Assembly: GCA_019633425.1 (NCBI GenBank)
Contig: WSUB01000024.1
Coordinates: 62,001 to 126,000 of the forward strand
DNA: 64,000 nt
Direction: 5' to 3'
DNA from: Tulasnella sp. 424
Taxonomy: Eukaryota > Basidiomycota > Agaricomycetes > Cantharellales > Tulasnellaceae
This document shows, piece by piece, positions 26,067 through 38,070 of this stretch. Numbering within the stretch: the stretch's first letter is position 1; each line of letters begins with the position of its first letter. Under the pieces are notes generated by a model, which did no database searches, was not told where the DNA came from, and saw nothing but the letters and a program-made list of their open reading frames with translations. The position numbers were made by a program, and so were the translations under genes.

Positions 26067-27807
26067 TTACAAGCACTGAGAGTAATAGGCGCTGGAATAA
26101 GTGCAAGTGTAAGGAGACTGGCAGACAGTCGGGCCACTGTGAAATGAAGATCTTCGGTCAGGAATCGTGAGATAGAAGAAATATGATTGAAGACTTACGT
26201 CCAGGTCTGACCACCGCACTGTCCGTAGTGGGTCTGTTGAGCACCGCTGGCAGTGGTGGTGGTGGTCTTGGAAGTGGTGGTGCTCGACTTGGTGCTGGTG
26301 GTGCTCGACTTGGTGCTGGTGGTGCTTGACTTGGTGGTAGTCGAGCCGGACTTGGTGGTGGTGGTGGATGCGGTGGTGCCGGAGTAGGTTGAGCCGATGG
26401 GACCAACACGGATGTTGGAGTAGATAACTTGAGCGTTGGCAGCTGAAGCCTCGACTGAGGCTGGAACACCAGAAGTGGTCGGGCAAGTGCCACGGTAGCA
26501 GCCATCCTTGGTGCAATCGGTGGGGTAGGTAGAGTCGAGCCAGAGCATGTTGACTGCGTAGTCGTCCCACACGGAGAGGACAAGGACGCCACCGCGCTTC
26601 AGCGAGTTGCCCATGGTGGTAAGACCACCGTGGTTTTGGAAGGAAGTGGTATCACCGAAAGCGGCCTTCTGCTGGTTGCAGTAGTCGGTGGTAATCGAGT
26701 TGAAGGATGTGCTGATGCCGCTGATTTTGTTAGAGGAGTTGGCGATAACGACGCCGTTCTGGACGTAGATGCGCTTGATTTCCTGGAGAGTGCCGTTGGC
26801 AGTGCCGTCGCTGGTGATGAACTGGGTAACGACGGTGAATTTCTTGGTAGTGTCAACAGTGAGACCAGGACCGTAGAAGGAATGGTCGCCCTGACGGTAC
26901 GAGTTGAAGTCACAACCATCGGGATCGCAGACACCGCTGTAGCGGCTTGGGTAACCGCACTGAGCTCCAGTGCAGCGAGTCTGACCGGTGACGTCGCAAG
27001 GGTGGGGAGTGTAAGCGGCAGAGACGGAGTTGGCTTCCCAGATATCCATTTCACTGCAGCACGAGCCGTAGTTGCCAGTTCCAGAATTGGCAGAGGAGCC
27101 AGTCCAGCCAGCAACGTTACCCTAAAGGAAAGGAAGGACCACTTATTAGTGGTCGAAATTGCGCAGAGATGAAGTGCGAAAGTACGAACCTCGCCGTTGA
27201 TGAACTTCAAGTCACGGGGACATTGGGAGTCGCAGTAACCAGTTCCGTACTTGGCACCAGCCTTGTTGTTGGGGTACTTGGACAAACCACCGTCGGCGGC
27301 CATCTCGGAGAAGTAAACGGCACCGTTGAGACCGCAAGGAAGCTGGGAAACATCGACGTCGAAGGTAAACTCCTGGCCCATGACCTTGAAGAGCTCGTAG
27401 TTGGAGTCGTCAGCCATGAGGTAGAGACGCGAGCCTACGTTCTTGCCGTTGCTGTTGGGGGTGACGAATTTGAGGGTAAGGGCGTTACCAGAAGTGGTGA
27501 CACCGTATGTTCCAGAGTAGTCAGCACCATCGAGAGCGCAGTTTTGAGCGCAAGTGACGCCGTCGGGGCAAAGGGTAGTGTCCCATGCGTTGCCGGTATA
27601 GCAATTGGTGTAGCCAGTGGTGGTATGGGTCCAACGCCAGTTGGCGTCGAGAGTGACCTTGCCAGCTTGGGCAGTGCAGCTACCTCCGGAGGTGCACTTG
27701 TACCAGGTCAAGGCAGGATGGACTTCAGCGGTGTTGGTGCCAATCTGCTGGGAAGAGGCGACAGAAAGGAGGGAGGCAAGGGTAAGGAGGGCTGCTGGGC
27801 GGTACAT
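26067..27807 (-). CDS. cbh1: GH7 cellobiohydrolase I with C-terminal CBM1
   Basis: Exons (minus strand): 27807-27190, 27121-26199, 26136-26067; 536 aa. Signal peptide at residues 1-19 ([19 protein letters not shown]), then the mature start QQIGT. The catalytic domain carries the GH7 signature SEMDIWEAN with Glu230 (nucleophile), Asp232 and Glu235 (acid/base). Loop landmarks such as [16 protein letters not shown] and [20 protein letters not shown] match processive cellobiohydrolases rather than endoglucanases. A Thr/Ser/Lys linker with repeated TKSSTTS units leads to a 35-residue CBM1 ([24 protein letters not shown]) with its four cysteines and Tyr/Trp/Tyr binding face. The last intron cuts inside the CBM1. 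The enzyme releases cellobiose from reducing ends of crystalline cellulose outside the cell. Expression in relatives is induced by cellulose and repressed by glucose; only a TATA box is clear here. Confidence 0.96.
26276..26340 (-). repeat. 21-bp tandem repeat in the cellobiohydrolase linker
   Basis: Three near-identical 21-nt units encode successive TKSSTTS blocks in the linker between the GH7 domain and the CBM1. Such in-frame minisatellites change linker length by slippage without breaking the frame. Confidence 0.75.
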
Positions 27808-27894
27808 GGCTTAGAAGAGACTGTGGATGTGCAAAAGGTCGATGGACGGCTGGATCGATGATGATGATGATGAAATGCTGTTAGTCGTTGCCTA

Positions 27895-27901
27895 TTTTAT
27901 A
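27895..27901 (-). promoter_or_regulatory. TATA box of the cellobiohydrolase gene
   Basis: TATAAAA on the minus strand, about 90 bp upstream of the ATG at 27807. The sequence between is A/T and GAT-rich and suits a short 5' leader. Confidence 0.6.
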
Positions 27902-27907
27902 GTTCAA

Positions 27908-30635
27908 ACTCACGGATAATGTACGGGCCAAGATATTCAACACTGTCAACCATTGAAGAGTTATTTGCGAGCATCGGTGAGGCATAATGTCGCGCACAAT
28001 TGGCCAATGGGCTTGGAGGCGGCCGAAGACATCCCGGCCTATTGGACGTTCTGGCGAAATAACCACCGAAGAAGAACCATAGGTTGATGCAGAGGCTTCG
28101 ATGTGATCTTGTTCAGTAAAGGGTAGGGAGGCGGGTGAACGGAGCCGGGAAAGGGAGAGCGGTCCTAGGATAGACCTGACGGCGATGGTCCCTCGGCAGG
28201 GCCGGAATACCCAGGCCGCCAAGAAAAACTCGGAGATTCTTCTACTAATCTTGGCGGTATTTTTAGCTGGGAATGAGAGGAAGAATTCCTTGTCGATCTG
28301 TGGTTCTGCTAACAATAGTCCTCTGCCGAGTGTCTCATGACTTGGCAAAGAAGCCTTGGCGCGAGCCGACGGTTCCAATCGGACGGCTTGGCGGAGAAAT
28401 CTCTGAAATGCGCTCGGCAGCCCATCGAATAAGAATCCAAGTCGGCTTGAGGCATGGTTGGTTGCCAAGACCACATGATTATATGCATTGAAATTCCCAT
28501 CCTCATTAGGGAAGGCGACTAGGGACAGCAAACGCCAAGGAGAAGCCGCTCCAGTCGGAATTTTGCGAGAGGCCGCCTTTGAGTATCTAGGTGAGGTAAT
28601 GAGAAGCTTTGGAGCTTGTAAAGTGATGTGAATCGAGGAGATTTAGTCGGAGCAAAGCGTTTTCCAGATTGGTGGCAACGTCTGTGAGAGTTTCCCAACT
28701 CCTCAACCAAAGATCGTGGGGCAGCGTCAAACCGTTGAGTTCGGAGGGAGAGAGATGCTCAATACCAGCTCTTCCTGTTGTTTAATTCGTGCTGCTTGCT
28801 TGTCATGTCGGTATATTCCTTGTGTCCAGGATGGAAGGTCTGCGTGGGTGAGCCTGAAGCTGAACAAACTGCGGAGGCGAAGGTTGGCTAATTTCCTACG
28901 CCACAGTCCTGAGTATCTGGTCAAATAAATCAACCCAGGCCTGGTACTATTCCTTCTTAATACTACTCTCGTAGAATTACGATATCAACTATACGACGAG
29001 GCTACTGCAGAAAGCGCACTGCGTGGAGCGAAAGTACATTTGCTTGGCGGATATATCAAAGTTCTCCTCGGTTCCCTCGGATTCTAAAGAACACCTGCCA
29101 CAAGAAAACCCGATGAAGGAAGCTCACTACAATGGCCGTTCACGTAATAGCGCCGGTTGTTAAGGCCGGTTTTGCATATATCTCCGATTCGAGTTTGGGG
29201 TTCCCTTTGGTCGAAGTACATGCCAAGTAATGACACCTCACCCAGACTTCCTGTGAGATTCTTCTCGTGAATTCAAATTAAGAAATCCAGGTGCCTCAGC
29301 TCGCTTCTCCCGGCGTCTATGACTACCTTCGATGGGAGTTCTGTTCAAATTCACTCCTACACTGTGGCCCAAGCCTTATACCTCGTTATCATGACCGGAT
29401 ATCAACGATACGACGAGGGCACCGTTTTGGGCAAAGATTTCGGTCTTGATTGGCTTTGTCTCCTCATTTCCCCCGAGTATTGGTGAATGAACTCACCCCG
29501 AGCGGACGGACCCCATTCCGCACATTCATCTGTGCCTCGCAATACTGACACACCTGGCCTGTAAGTCGCTCCTCGCTGCTTAATCCCCTTTATGCAAGGG
29601 CGAGTGCGGTGCTCTGCATTGACAATCTGTCCTCGCGCCATTCCACTGGCGAGACGGGAGAAACAAAGAGTCTTGCCGGCCCGGGTTGCACGCAAGTATC
29701 CATGAGACCAGCACAGTGATGTCGTGAAAAGGCTGTATATCTCCATAAGCCTTTCTATCTAGGTTTCCGTCATTACGAACTGTTCATTTGATCCGATTTA
29801 GGGTCGCAATCCATAGCCAAACACGCTCAGCTTTTGCCTGGTTTCAATGGTCCCTGACCCTTCACTTCTCTATTTTCCATGCTACATAAGCATAATGCTT
29901 TCCCGTATATAAGCAAATACAAGATATAGTGCCAATAGTGTCCATTTCGCGCTGCAATCGGGGATGATCTCGGCTCCAGGGGGCCAACACGGAACACCAA
30001 TGTTGATGCTTGATATCGCCATATTTGGAGAGTCCAGAGAAGATGAAGCCGAAGGGGATAGTACAGCGAACGGTGCTGGGTGCGCAGCTTAAGATGCCTG
30101 AGGTTCAGGCGAGGCGATCATGAAGGAAGTCCTTTCTATGCTATTGTAAAGGATCAAATGGGGAAATCGGTCGCGAAAAAGTTAGCCGACGGGTGGTCCC
30201 GAGCCAGCTTGGTGAGTGGGGTCGGTTCGAAGGGTGCAGTACCCCGGGAATAGCGCATATGAATAGCTAGCACACCTAGAACCGTTCCACTCGATTCCTC
30301 CTTAGATGTCTGGGTTTTCTTGAGTGGATGCGTCGTCACTGGACAGAGCATCTGTACCGCGGGGCAAGTAGGAAGGTTATTTATCCCACAGGGCCCTGAA
30401 TGGCTTGTGCCGGAAGTTGGATTTGCACTTCATGATTACAGAGCCAAAGGCGTTTGTAATATTTTTCTTATGCCTTACCAATTATCGGCGCTTGGATGGC
30501 CGATTGCGTGTCGCGTCGTCCCAAGCCGGAAACCGAACATGTGTGAACGATCGACCGTTCTAATCTCGTCCAAAAGTTAGCAGCTCCGCTTTCACTCCCC
30601 TTCATTCATTCATTCCTTCTCATTAGACTCCAGCA
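27908..30635. other. Intergenic region upstream of cellobiohydrolase and m-AAA protease
   Basis: About 2.7 kb between two divergent genes. A 216-codon open frame on the minus strand (27881-28531) overlaps the TATA box of the cellobiohydrolase and has no domain, so I treat it as chance. The right end carries a TTCATTCATTCATTCC microsatellite just before the ATG at 30636. No other feature supported. Confidence 0.5.
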
Positions 30636-33272
30636 ATGCTGACTCGGTCATTGCGAGCGAGGACGGCATGGAGATCCTTACGAATACCGCAAACTTCTAA
30701 TATCTCAGCAGGGATTGCACCACGGCTTGCCGGCAGCTTCCGGAGCTACGCGACACCCACCAACGAACCACCAAAGGACTCCTCGACACCTAGTGTAGCG
30801 TCGGAATCGAGCGATGCTGAACGGAGGCAGCAGAAGATTGCTGAGGAATTCCTTGGACGACCTTTGCAGTCGAGCGACAAGAGTCGACTGTCTTTCAGTC
30901 CACCGCCTCCACCCCCGCCACCGGAGAATAAGAACCAGGAGAAGCAAGAGCAGGAGCGCAGTAGCAGCTCGGACGGAAAGGAAGAGAAGCGGAACGATCG
31001 AAATGACAAGCTCCCCGAAGGACCTAATTTCCAGCCGAACGTCCAGCAACTCGTCCTCCTCACCGGCGCGCTATATGTAACCTACATCCTCTCCGGAGCC
31101 GATTCCTCGTCAAGGGAAATCACATGGCAGGAATTCCGAACGGCATTCCTGGATCGGGGCTTGGTAGACAAGCTCACCGTCATTAACCGGTCGACGGTCC
31201 GGGTGCACTTGCATTCCAATGCGACTGGCACCATGCTTCCTGCCGGTACTTCCGGAGGGACGTACTACTTCTCCATCGGAAGCGTGGAGGCGTTCGAGAG
31301 GAAATTGGATGAAGCTCAGAAGGAGCTTGGCATTCCTTCAAGCCAAAGAATACCTGTGGCATACCGGGAGGAGATCAGCGCCGTCAACACTCTCCTTCAC
31401 TTCGCACCCACCATCCTTCTAGCCGGCCTCCTCTTCTACATGTCAAGGAGGGCTAGTGGTGCAGGAGGTGGCAGCGGTGGAGGTATCTTCAGCATCGGGA
31501 AAAGTCGGGCGAAAATGTTCAACAAGGAGACGGACATCAAAGTCAAGTTTGACGACGTCGCTGGAATGGACGAGGCAAAGGAGGAGATCATGGAGTTTGT
31601 CAAGTTCCTCAAGGAGCCCGCCAAATACGAAAAACTGGGTGCAAAGATTCCCAGAGGAGCAATCTTGTCCGGACCACCTGGAACCGGTAAGACCCTCTTA
31701 GCGAAGGCGACAGCTGGAGAGGCTGGCGTTCCCTTCCTTTCAGTGTCCGGCTCCGAGTTCGTCGAAATGTTCGTCGGTGTCGGTCCCTCACGCGTGCGAG
31801 ACCTCTTTGCCTCGGCCAAGAAGAACGCGCCTTGCATCATCTTCGTGGATGAAATCGATGCTATTGGCAAAGCCAGAGGAAAAGGAGGGAACTTGGGCGG
31901 GAACGACGAGCGGGAGTCAACGCTGAACCAACTTCTCGTTGAGATGGACGGTTTCGGCACCAAGGAGCACATCGTGGTTCTTGCGGGTACCAACCGACCA
32001 GACGTTCTCGATGCGGCTCTTCTGCGTCCGGGTCGTTTCGATCGGCATATACAAGTGGATCGACCAGACGTCTCAGGCCGGAAAGGCATCTACAAAGTTC
32101 ACCTCGCCCCTCTACGTCTCGCCACTGAGATCACCGTGGATACGATCGCCGAGAAGTTGGCCATCCTCACGCCTGGCTTTTCCGGTGCCGACATTGCCAA
32201 CGTTTGCAACGAGGCGGCCCTCCATGCGGCCCGTCGGGCCGCAGAGTTTGTCGGAGAAGTCGATTTTGAGACTGCCATTGAGCGAGTCATCGCGGGCTTG
32301 GAGCGAAAGAGCAGGGTTCTCAGCAAGGAGGAGAAGAATATCGTCGCCCATCACGAAGCCGGGCATGCCGTTTGCGGGTGGTTCTTGGAGCATGCGGACC
32401 CACTCCTGAAAGTCAGCATCATTCCAAGAGGCGTCGGTGCTCTCGGATACGCTCAGGTTGGTTTTCCGACTATGTCCCGGAACTCTCTAAGCTGATTCCA
32501 TCTCATCATTAAATAGTATCTCCCAGCCGAGCGTTACCTAATGTCCAACCCCCAGATGCTTGACCGCATGTGCATGACCCTCGGTGGGCGTGTGGCTGAA
32601 GAAATCTTCTTCGGAGCTGAACAAATTACGACTGGTGCTCAAGATGACCTGCAAAAGATTACCCGAATGGCTTTCGAGGTGAGGGATATTCGAGTCTAGT
32701 GATGGGGCCTATACTGATATCGCTGTGGATCCGGTTCTCTAGGCTTGTGCCAACTACGGCATGAACAAGGTCATCGGCCCCGTCTCGTATGGTAATCCCG
32801 AGAAGCGTGATGGTGGTTTCACCAAGCCTTTCAGCGAGAAAACTGGCGAGATGTTGGATGCCGAAGTCCGAAAGATGATCACGTGCGTGCCAGGTAGAGG
32901 CCTTGCAACGGTCTTGAGCTAATAAATTTCTTAATTTGACAGTGATGCCTATGAGCGGACGCGCCAGCTCCTAACCGATAAGAAGGGTGATGTCGAGAGG
33001 GTGGCACAGCGCCTGTTGCAGAAGGAAGTCCTGACCAGGTACGTCAACTTGCGTCCGCCGATTATATCTTGTGTAGTAACCGTGACGAAAACAGGGAGGA
33101 CATGATCGAGCTCCTCGGAAAGCGGCCATTTGTTGGAAGGTCGGATGACATGGACAAATACCTTGATGAGCAGAATAAGAAGAGAGGACCTCCACCAATC
33201 GTTGATGCTCCACCACCGTTCGAAGAAATGCCCAAGGGAGAGCCGGTTGTAGCTTCGAAACCATTGCCATGA
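30636..33272 (+). CDS. Mitochondrial m-AAA protease subunit (Afg3/Yta12 type, FtsH family)
   Basis: Exons: 30636-32456, 32517-32678, 32743-32882, 32943-33038, 33095-33272; 798 aa. A basic N-terminus ([19 protein letters not shown]) is a mitochondrial presequence. Two membrane helices, near residues 135-150 ([16 protein letters not shown]) and 258-268 ([10 protein letters not shown]), flank the FtsH intermembrane-space domain; two helices mark an m-AAA rather than an i-AAA enzyme. The AAA module has Walker A GPPGTGKT (from residue 346), Walker [11 protein letters not shown], and the second region of homology with [18 protein letters not shown]. The M41 peptidase has HEAGH (zinc ligands, from residue 573) and [15 protein letters not shown] supplying the third ligand. 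Homologues extract and degrade inner-membrane proteins and process MrpL32. The Pro-rich C-terminal tail ([18 protein letters not shown]) is typical. I cannot tell Afg3 from Yta12 without a tree. Confidence 0.95.
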
Positions 33273-33541
33273 TTTGTACGTTGCGTAGTTTTGCATTTGA
33301 CCTTATTCTAGAATCCCCGAACAATTGGTTTCCACGACTTGACGCCTTTCGGGGCACACGCGACGGCTTCAGCGCCCCCTTTCAGTAGCCACTGGTTCAT
33401 TTTAAGCACAAAGTCTGTTTGGGTAGTCGTCCCTACAATAATGCTTTAAGTGTCGATTGTAGCGACTTGTTCGATGCTGTCTGTGCGTGTATCAGGAGAT
33501 GGGTAACGCGTAGGAACAAAGCGTTCGAATCTCGACTAGAG

Positions 33542-35422
33542 ATGACCACCCTCCTTGACATCGCCGCCCGTCTCAGCCATAACGTAGCTTGCATCAAGCA
33601 AGCTGCAGGCGATACCGTTCAGCGCCGACATCATAGCAAAACAAGCGGGCCGTTCACAGAGGCCTTATTGTCCAACAAGCCGCTCACCAACTTCCTGCGC
33701 GATGCTTACCCAGGGGAATCCCGTCTTCTAACAATCAAGGATGATACGGACGCCAACCTAATGAACGCCGTCACCGGTGGTACTGGAGTAACCAACGCGA
33801 ATGCGGATGCTGGAGGAAGAGTTACACCGGAAGGGAGTGGCCTGCCGGACGTTACTGCCTTGACGCGCCGACAGATTGTGTCTGCTACACCCTTGAGGAG
33901 GAAGAACGAAGTTGGACCCAGTGGAGAGGGTGGAGATGTATTTTTGAAATCGGCCATTAAGCTCATCGACCGATAGTAAGTCTCATCGCTAACTTTCATG
34001 CAAGAGTGCATCGGGTTGACTTCGCCTCCTTGCCTGGCCCAGTCACGCCATGCCACGGGCTCGAGAGCACGTCGTTGAACTCCTTGACCAGTACGAATCA
34101 CTCGTTGAAAAAACCAAAGCCCTTCGGAAAGAAATTGCCCAACTATCAACTCAAATCCCTGAGAGCCAACAGGATCGGTCAGAAGACGGAATTTCGGTCA
34201 AGGACGCTGAACAGAAGGTCCGGGATGCCGAGGGTCGGGTTGCTGAAGCTAAGCGGAAGGTATGGCTCGTTCCACGTTGATTGGTCGGGATTTTTGTTAA
34301 GAATTCTCCGTCATGGCACCCGCAGCGGGACGCACTTCGTTTACGCGTTTTTAACCTGAAGAATCCAACGGCGGCAAACGATGCTGGATCTGTGGCAGCA
34401 TCTGCCGACTCAAGCCTCGCTTCGGCAGCTTGGGCTTCCCCTACCGGAGCACCATTGAAATCTGAACGTATTCCGAGCGGATTAAATTTCGGGAATAGCA
34501 TATTCCCTGCAATGTCAGGTGTAATGAACACTCCGAAGGCTGCCTCCGATCCCAAGGAAGACGAGTTTTGGACTGGAGGGAACAGCAAGAAAGCAAGCGC
34601 AGTGCCCGTAAAGGAGAGTTCCGACGACACGGCTGACGATGAAGCCTTTGACGATGATGAACCTCAGGAGAAAGAAGTCGAGGTCGAGGAAGAAGACACC
34701 GTGATCTTACCGTTGAAACGGCATGTTCCGTCCATCCCAGCCTCGCCTTTGGCAGAAGAGCCCCCTATCTTGCCTCTGGCGCAGCAAGCTCCAGCTCCCG
34801 TGCAACCCGCCCACGACGATGCTCCCTTCTCTCAAGAAGATACAATAGAAGAAGTTGTTCCGACGGAACCGGACGTTTCTCGTCTGGACGAGCCTCTGAT
34901 CATAAATCCAAAACTAGATGAGATTGCGGTGCGGCCTTCCTGTATACTTTTCGGGCCCTTTGATTCACATTATCCTCTTAGGTGAAGATATGGAACACTT
35001 TGGGGGAGGTAGTTTTCCCCGGCAATGGTTATACCTCTGGTTCAACTCCGGACGCCAGTGAGACTATGTAAGTCCCTTGTTGCGATCTCTAAAGCCCCAA
35101 ATTATAGGATAGCTGATAATATCGCCTTCCTCCTTAAAGCACGATCCTCCGAACTCAATCAATGGCTCCCAACGCCTCTTCGAATACATCTCTTACGTCA
35201 AAGCTGCTCCTTGTTTTGCTCACTTCTCCGCCACCTAACGCAGTGTCTTATCCATCGCCCGTTCCCATGAATACGTTGAAATCAGCTGTCGAAGAACTAG
35301 CGGAGGAACGTGGATTCGGGTCAAACCTCGGCGTGAAAACCGTATACAGCTGCGTTGCCAAGAAACTGCTAAAGATTGATAGGAGCTCCAAAGAAGCGTT
35401 GGTTGGGTTTGATGTGTCATGA
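33542..35422 (+). CDS. Coiled-coil protein, candidate DASH/DAM1 complex subunit Spc34
   Basis: Exons: 33542-33975, 34043-34259, 34326-34928, 34982-35067, 35140-35422; 540 aa. The N-terminal part contains FTEALLSNKPLTNFLRDAYP, which resembles the conserved N-terminal block of DASH subunit Spc34 as I remember it. After the first intron comes AREHVVELLDQYESLVEKTK and about 70 residues of heptad-rich coiled coil (to RVFNLKNP), also as in Spc34. A long acidic, Pro-rich, probably disordered insert follows (about residues 240-420). The conserved-looking C-terminus is GVKTVYSCVAKKLLKIDRSS. DASH rings couple kinetochores to microtubules. The protein is longer than yeast Spc34 (about 295 aa), mainly through the insert. 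The splice joins are all in frame. The ATG at 33542 was preferred over an in-frame ATG at 33419 because the extra 41 residues look non-conserved. The assignment is from memory of a family motif and is moderate. Confidence 0.55.
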
Positions 35423-35566
35423 TAACGGTATTATCCTTTCGTTCTCGTGAAGCAACGTGTAAGCCAGATCTTTTCATTCCAAGTCGGTTAACGATCCAGA
35501 AATGTACGGCCCCTTTTGCTACATTAACTACTTGATGCTGTCGTGTATAACCAGATCCAAGAAACC

Positions 35567-37601
35567 CTACCATTCCTCGTCCGCGCCAGTCGAATCGTTC
35601 CCATCTGGATCACCGGGCGGCCAGAATCCCAGAGGACCATCTTCATCCCCTTCCTTCTTGAACTTCATTATCTCCCAGAAAATTCTCTCTGCCTCCATAG
35701 TCGCTCCATCAGCTGATTCAGTTAACGGGGCATCCATAGGGGGTGATGAGTCCAATCGTATGATAGCGGGTCCAATGCTTGTTGAAGGAGCTGGCGCCGA
35801 CATTTCTGGGAGCCGCTGGTTGTAGTAGCAGACGAGGAGGGGCTTGTTATCTATTCCTCCTTTGGTGAAGCGGAGGAGACGATCCAAGTATGGTTGCAAC
35901 AGCTCCGATGGGTTTGGCGGTGGCGCCGCCGAGTCTTCGCTCTTGAAAAGCGTCGTCAAGTATACAACGTCTAGAAAGAAAACGCTTCGTAAATAATATG
36001 GCCTTGGATTTTGAAACTTGGAGCTTACAGCGGTCAGTTGGACAAGACAAAGAGACCTCGCCCATAATGAGGGCTGAAACGGGCTCCATGGCCTTTCCCT
36101 GGGATGAGACTGGCGGAAAGACGACCAAGAACGTCCCAGGTGTGTCTTCCGAGGGACTCGTCTCAGAGCCTTCGTTTGACTCCCTCTCTTCCTGAGTCGC
36201 GGTGGTGTTGGCACCCGAAGAAGCAAGCTTGACTGGCGAGTTCAGGACAGCGACCCCACGGACAAGATAGTGGGTTCTGTTCGCCTGCGAGCTTGATCCA
36301 AGAGTAGTAGTCTCATTTGCGATTGTATTAAGATAGCCCGAGTAGGAGTCGGTGCTGACTACAACGTCGGCCGTAACCGGGTTTGCAAAGCCGTCCAGAC
36401 GGATCGAGAAATGTGGACCTTGAGGAGTATCTCCTGACTCAGTATTAGCTGCTGGAGTTGTCGGGGCGTCAGGGACGTGGGTTATGGCCTCGATCTTTCG
36501 TCCTAGAATGTAGGTAGCTCCCTGAACGGCGGCGGTTCTGAAAAGATCACGGTTCAGCTTGCGCTCTCCACGACAAAGACTTCACAGACAAACCTGCAAA
36601 ACCCTTGTGCTATTTCCCCCGCCCCTCCATAGTGTCCGATCAAGAAAGGCGAATTGCCATAGCGCCCGTTTGCACGCAAATACCTTTGTAGTCGTTGTAG
36701 AGCAGGAACAGCCTTGTCTGTAAGATGTAAGATGACCGTACTTCAGTGGCTCGGTAACTGCACTCACCGGCAATATGACTGCAGTGAGCAGTAGCGAATG
36801 CGATGGCAGACGCTATGCCCTTTGGGAGGGAGAATTTGCTTTCTAACAAGTTGAGAACGGTTGTCTCCTCCTGTCCTGTGGGCGTCGTCAGGGACACAGT
36901 TGAGCATGTTCGCCGAAATAAAAGCTGTACCTTCAAGCTCAGGCGGGTTTTCGGCATCCGAGGCAGCAAACATCAAGAATTTCATGAGTTTGCGCTTGTC
37001 GAGAAGACTCATCGATCGATCTTTGAAGACATCTTCTTTGCTCGACGGTACACGTTTGATTTCCCACTCATCTTCAGGCCGTTTGTCGTCGAGGGGAGAG
37101 CATATCGCGACGGCGTTGAGAAGGCAGAACCCCCCGTATCTCGACACTCCGGAGGCGATCAGCGAGGTGATGATGGGGCCCGATGCGGGGACGAGGCAAG
37201 GTAACAGGGAGATGGCATATAGTCTTGAATCCCTCATAAGGTCAGGATCGGGCGCTGACTGATCTGATGAGGATGGGAAGCTGTAATGTATATCTGTGAA
37301 GGACTTGCGCTGGGCTGAAAGGTATGCCGAGTGCGTCTGGTCTCCCAGCTGCGGAGGTTTTAATCGTTCGTCGGCCCATGTTATAAGCTCCAGTAAAGTC
37401 AGAGATGCGGAGTCCCCTCCGTAGTAGTCGTTTTCGTCCAAGTGCAGGACCTTCTTTCCAGCCTTCGCTAACGCTCTGTGGTTGACCGAAAGGGGTGAGG
37501 TGGGCTGGCATTTGAAATTAGAGGGCTTACGCTGCTAGAATCGACTCAGATAGACCCGTTCCAAGGATGGCGATTTCCCAATGCTCTGGTGGATTATCCA
37601 T
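35567..37601 (-). CDS. mrs6: Rab escort protein (Mrs6 / GDI superfamily)
   Basis: Exons (minus strand): 37601-37531, 37475-36931, 36875-36768, 36717-36594, 36537-36029, 35970-35567; 586 aa. The N-terminus HWEIAILGTGLSESILAAAL followed by GKKVLHLDENDYYGGD is the FAD-like dinucleotide fold shared by GDI and REP. Other family landmarks are LMKFLMFAASD, the block LLESKFSLPKGIASAIAFAT, and SPFLIGHYGGAGEIAQGFCR. It ends with the acidic tail DPDGNDSTGADEEW. Insertions rich in Ser/Thr and the length near yeast Mrs6 (603 aa) point to REP rather than the shorter GDI (about 450 aa). REP presents newly made Rab GTPases to geranylgeranyl transferase II and delivers them to membranes. The first exon is only 71 nt and stops inside the nucleotide-binding helix. 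The gene converges with the Spc34-like gene, with 144 bp between stops. Confidence 0.9.
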
Positions 37602-37755
37602 AGAAGAGCGAGAGTAGTGTCTAAAGATGGAGGTGGAACCAGGACCCCTTTCACCGCAGACGACATTACGTAAGCGGCATGTGCAGCGTAGGTGACCGTG
37701 ACTTTCCGCCGACACTCCCCCCACTCTCCCCTTCACTTGCGAGATACGTGGATCA

Positions 37756-37761
37756 TATAAA
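37756..37761 (+). promoter_or_regulatory. TATA box of the small-peptide candidate
   Basis: TATAAA at 109 bp upstream of the ATG at 37865. The stretch after about 37785 is rich in CA and CAAC motifs, as in leaders of well-expressed fungal genes. It lies in the divergent region between the Rab escort gene (-) and the candidate (+). Confidence 0.5.
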
Positions 37762-37864
37762 GGTCAGTCGAGCAAGAATCGTGCACTACGACAACTCCCA
37801 CATCTCACACAACGCGTCCCGACAATTCCTCCAATACTCGACCTGCTATTCACCAGCCATTACG

Positions 37865-38070
37865 ATGACGGTACTTCCTTGGTCAACGTTCAGTAAGGTG
37901 GTCGCTCTCCTCCTCGTGCTACCCAATGTCTGTTCATTCTATAATACCTATGCACGCACTTATGTTCCGCGTGATTTCGTTAGATTCTGATGACCGGCAT
38001 CTCTCGCGCTTCGTTCTTCCCCTCCGCAGACCATAGAGAGCCTCTAACAGATAATATATCAATATTATGA
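37865..38070 (+). CDS. Candidate small secreted peptide
   Basis: Two readings are possible. Unspliced, the frame 37865-37990 gives 41 aa. Spliced, with exons 37865-37970 and 38030-38070 (59-bp intron, GTGATT..CCGCAG with a good pyrimidine tract), it gives 48 aa ending NISIL. Both share MTVLPWSTFSKVVALLLVLP followed by NVCS, a convincing signal peptide. That leaves a mature peptide of roughly 20-25 residues starting FYNTYARTYVP. A TATA box and a CA-rich leader precede it. There are no cysteines in the mature part and no CaaX box, so it is neither a usual effector nor a basidiomycete lipopeptide pheromone precursor. It could also be the 5' stump of a lost secreted-protein gene. Function unknown. 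Confidence 0.35.

Noticed and set aside
26630..27861. Long plus-strand frames opposite the cellobiohydrolase
   Set aside because: Antisense openness caused by strong codon bias of a highly expressed gene; composition is Val/Gly-rich without domains.
27881..28531. 216-codon open frame on the minus strand just upstream of the cellobiohydrolase
   Set aside because: It runs through the TATA box of the cellobiohydrolase gene, has no domain and no splice support; probably chance openness in a promoter.
33480..33540. GCGTTCGAATCTC looks like a tRNA B box
   Set aside because: No matching A box, acceptor stem or T stem can be paired around it.
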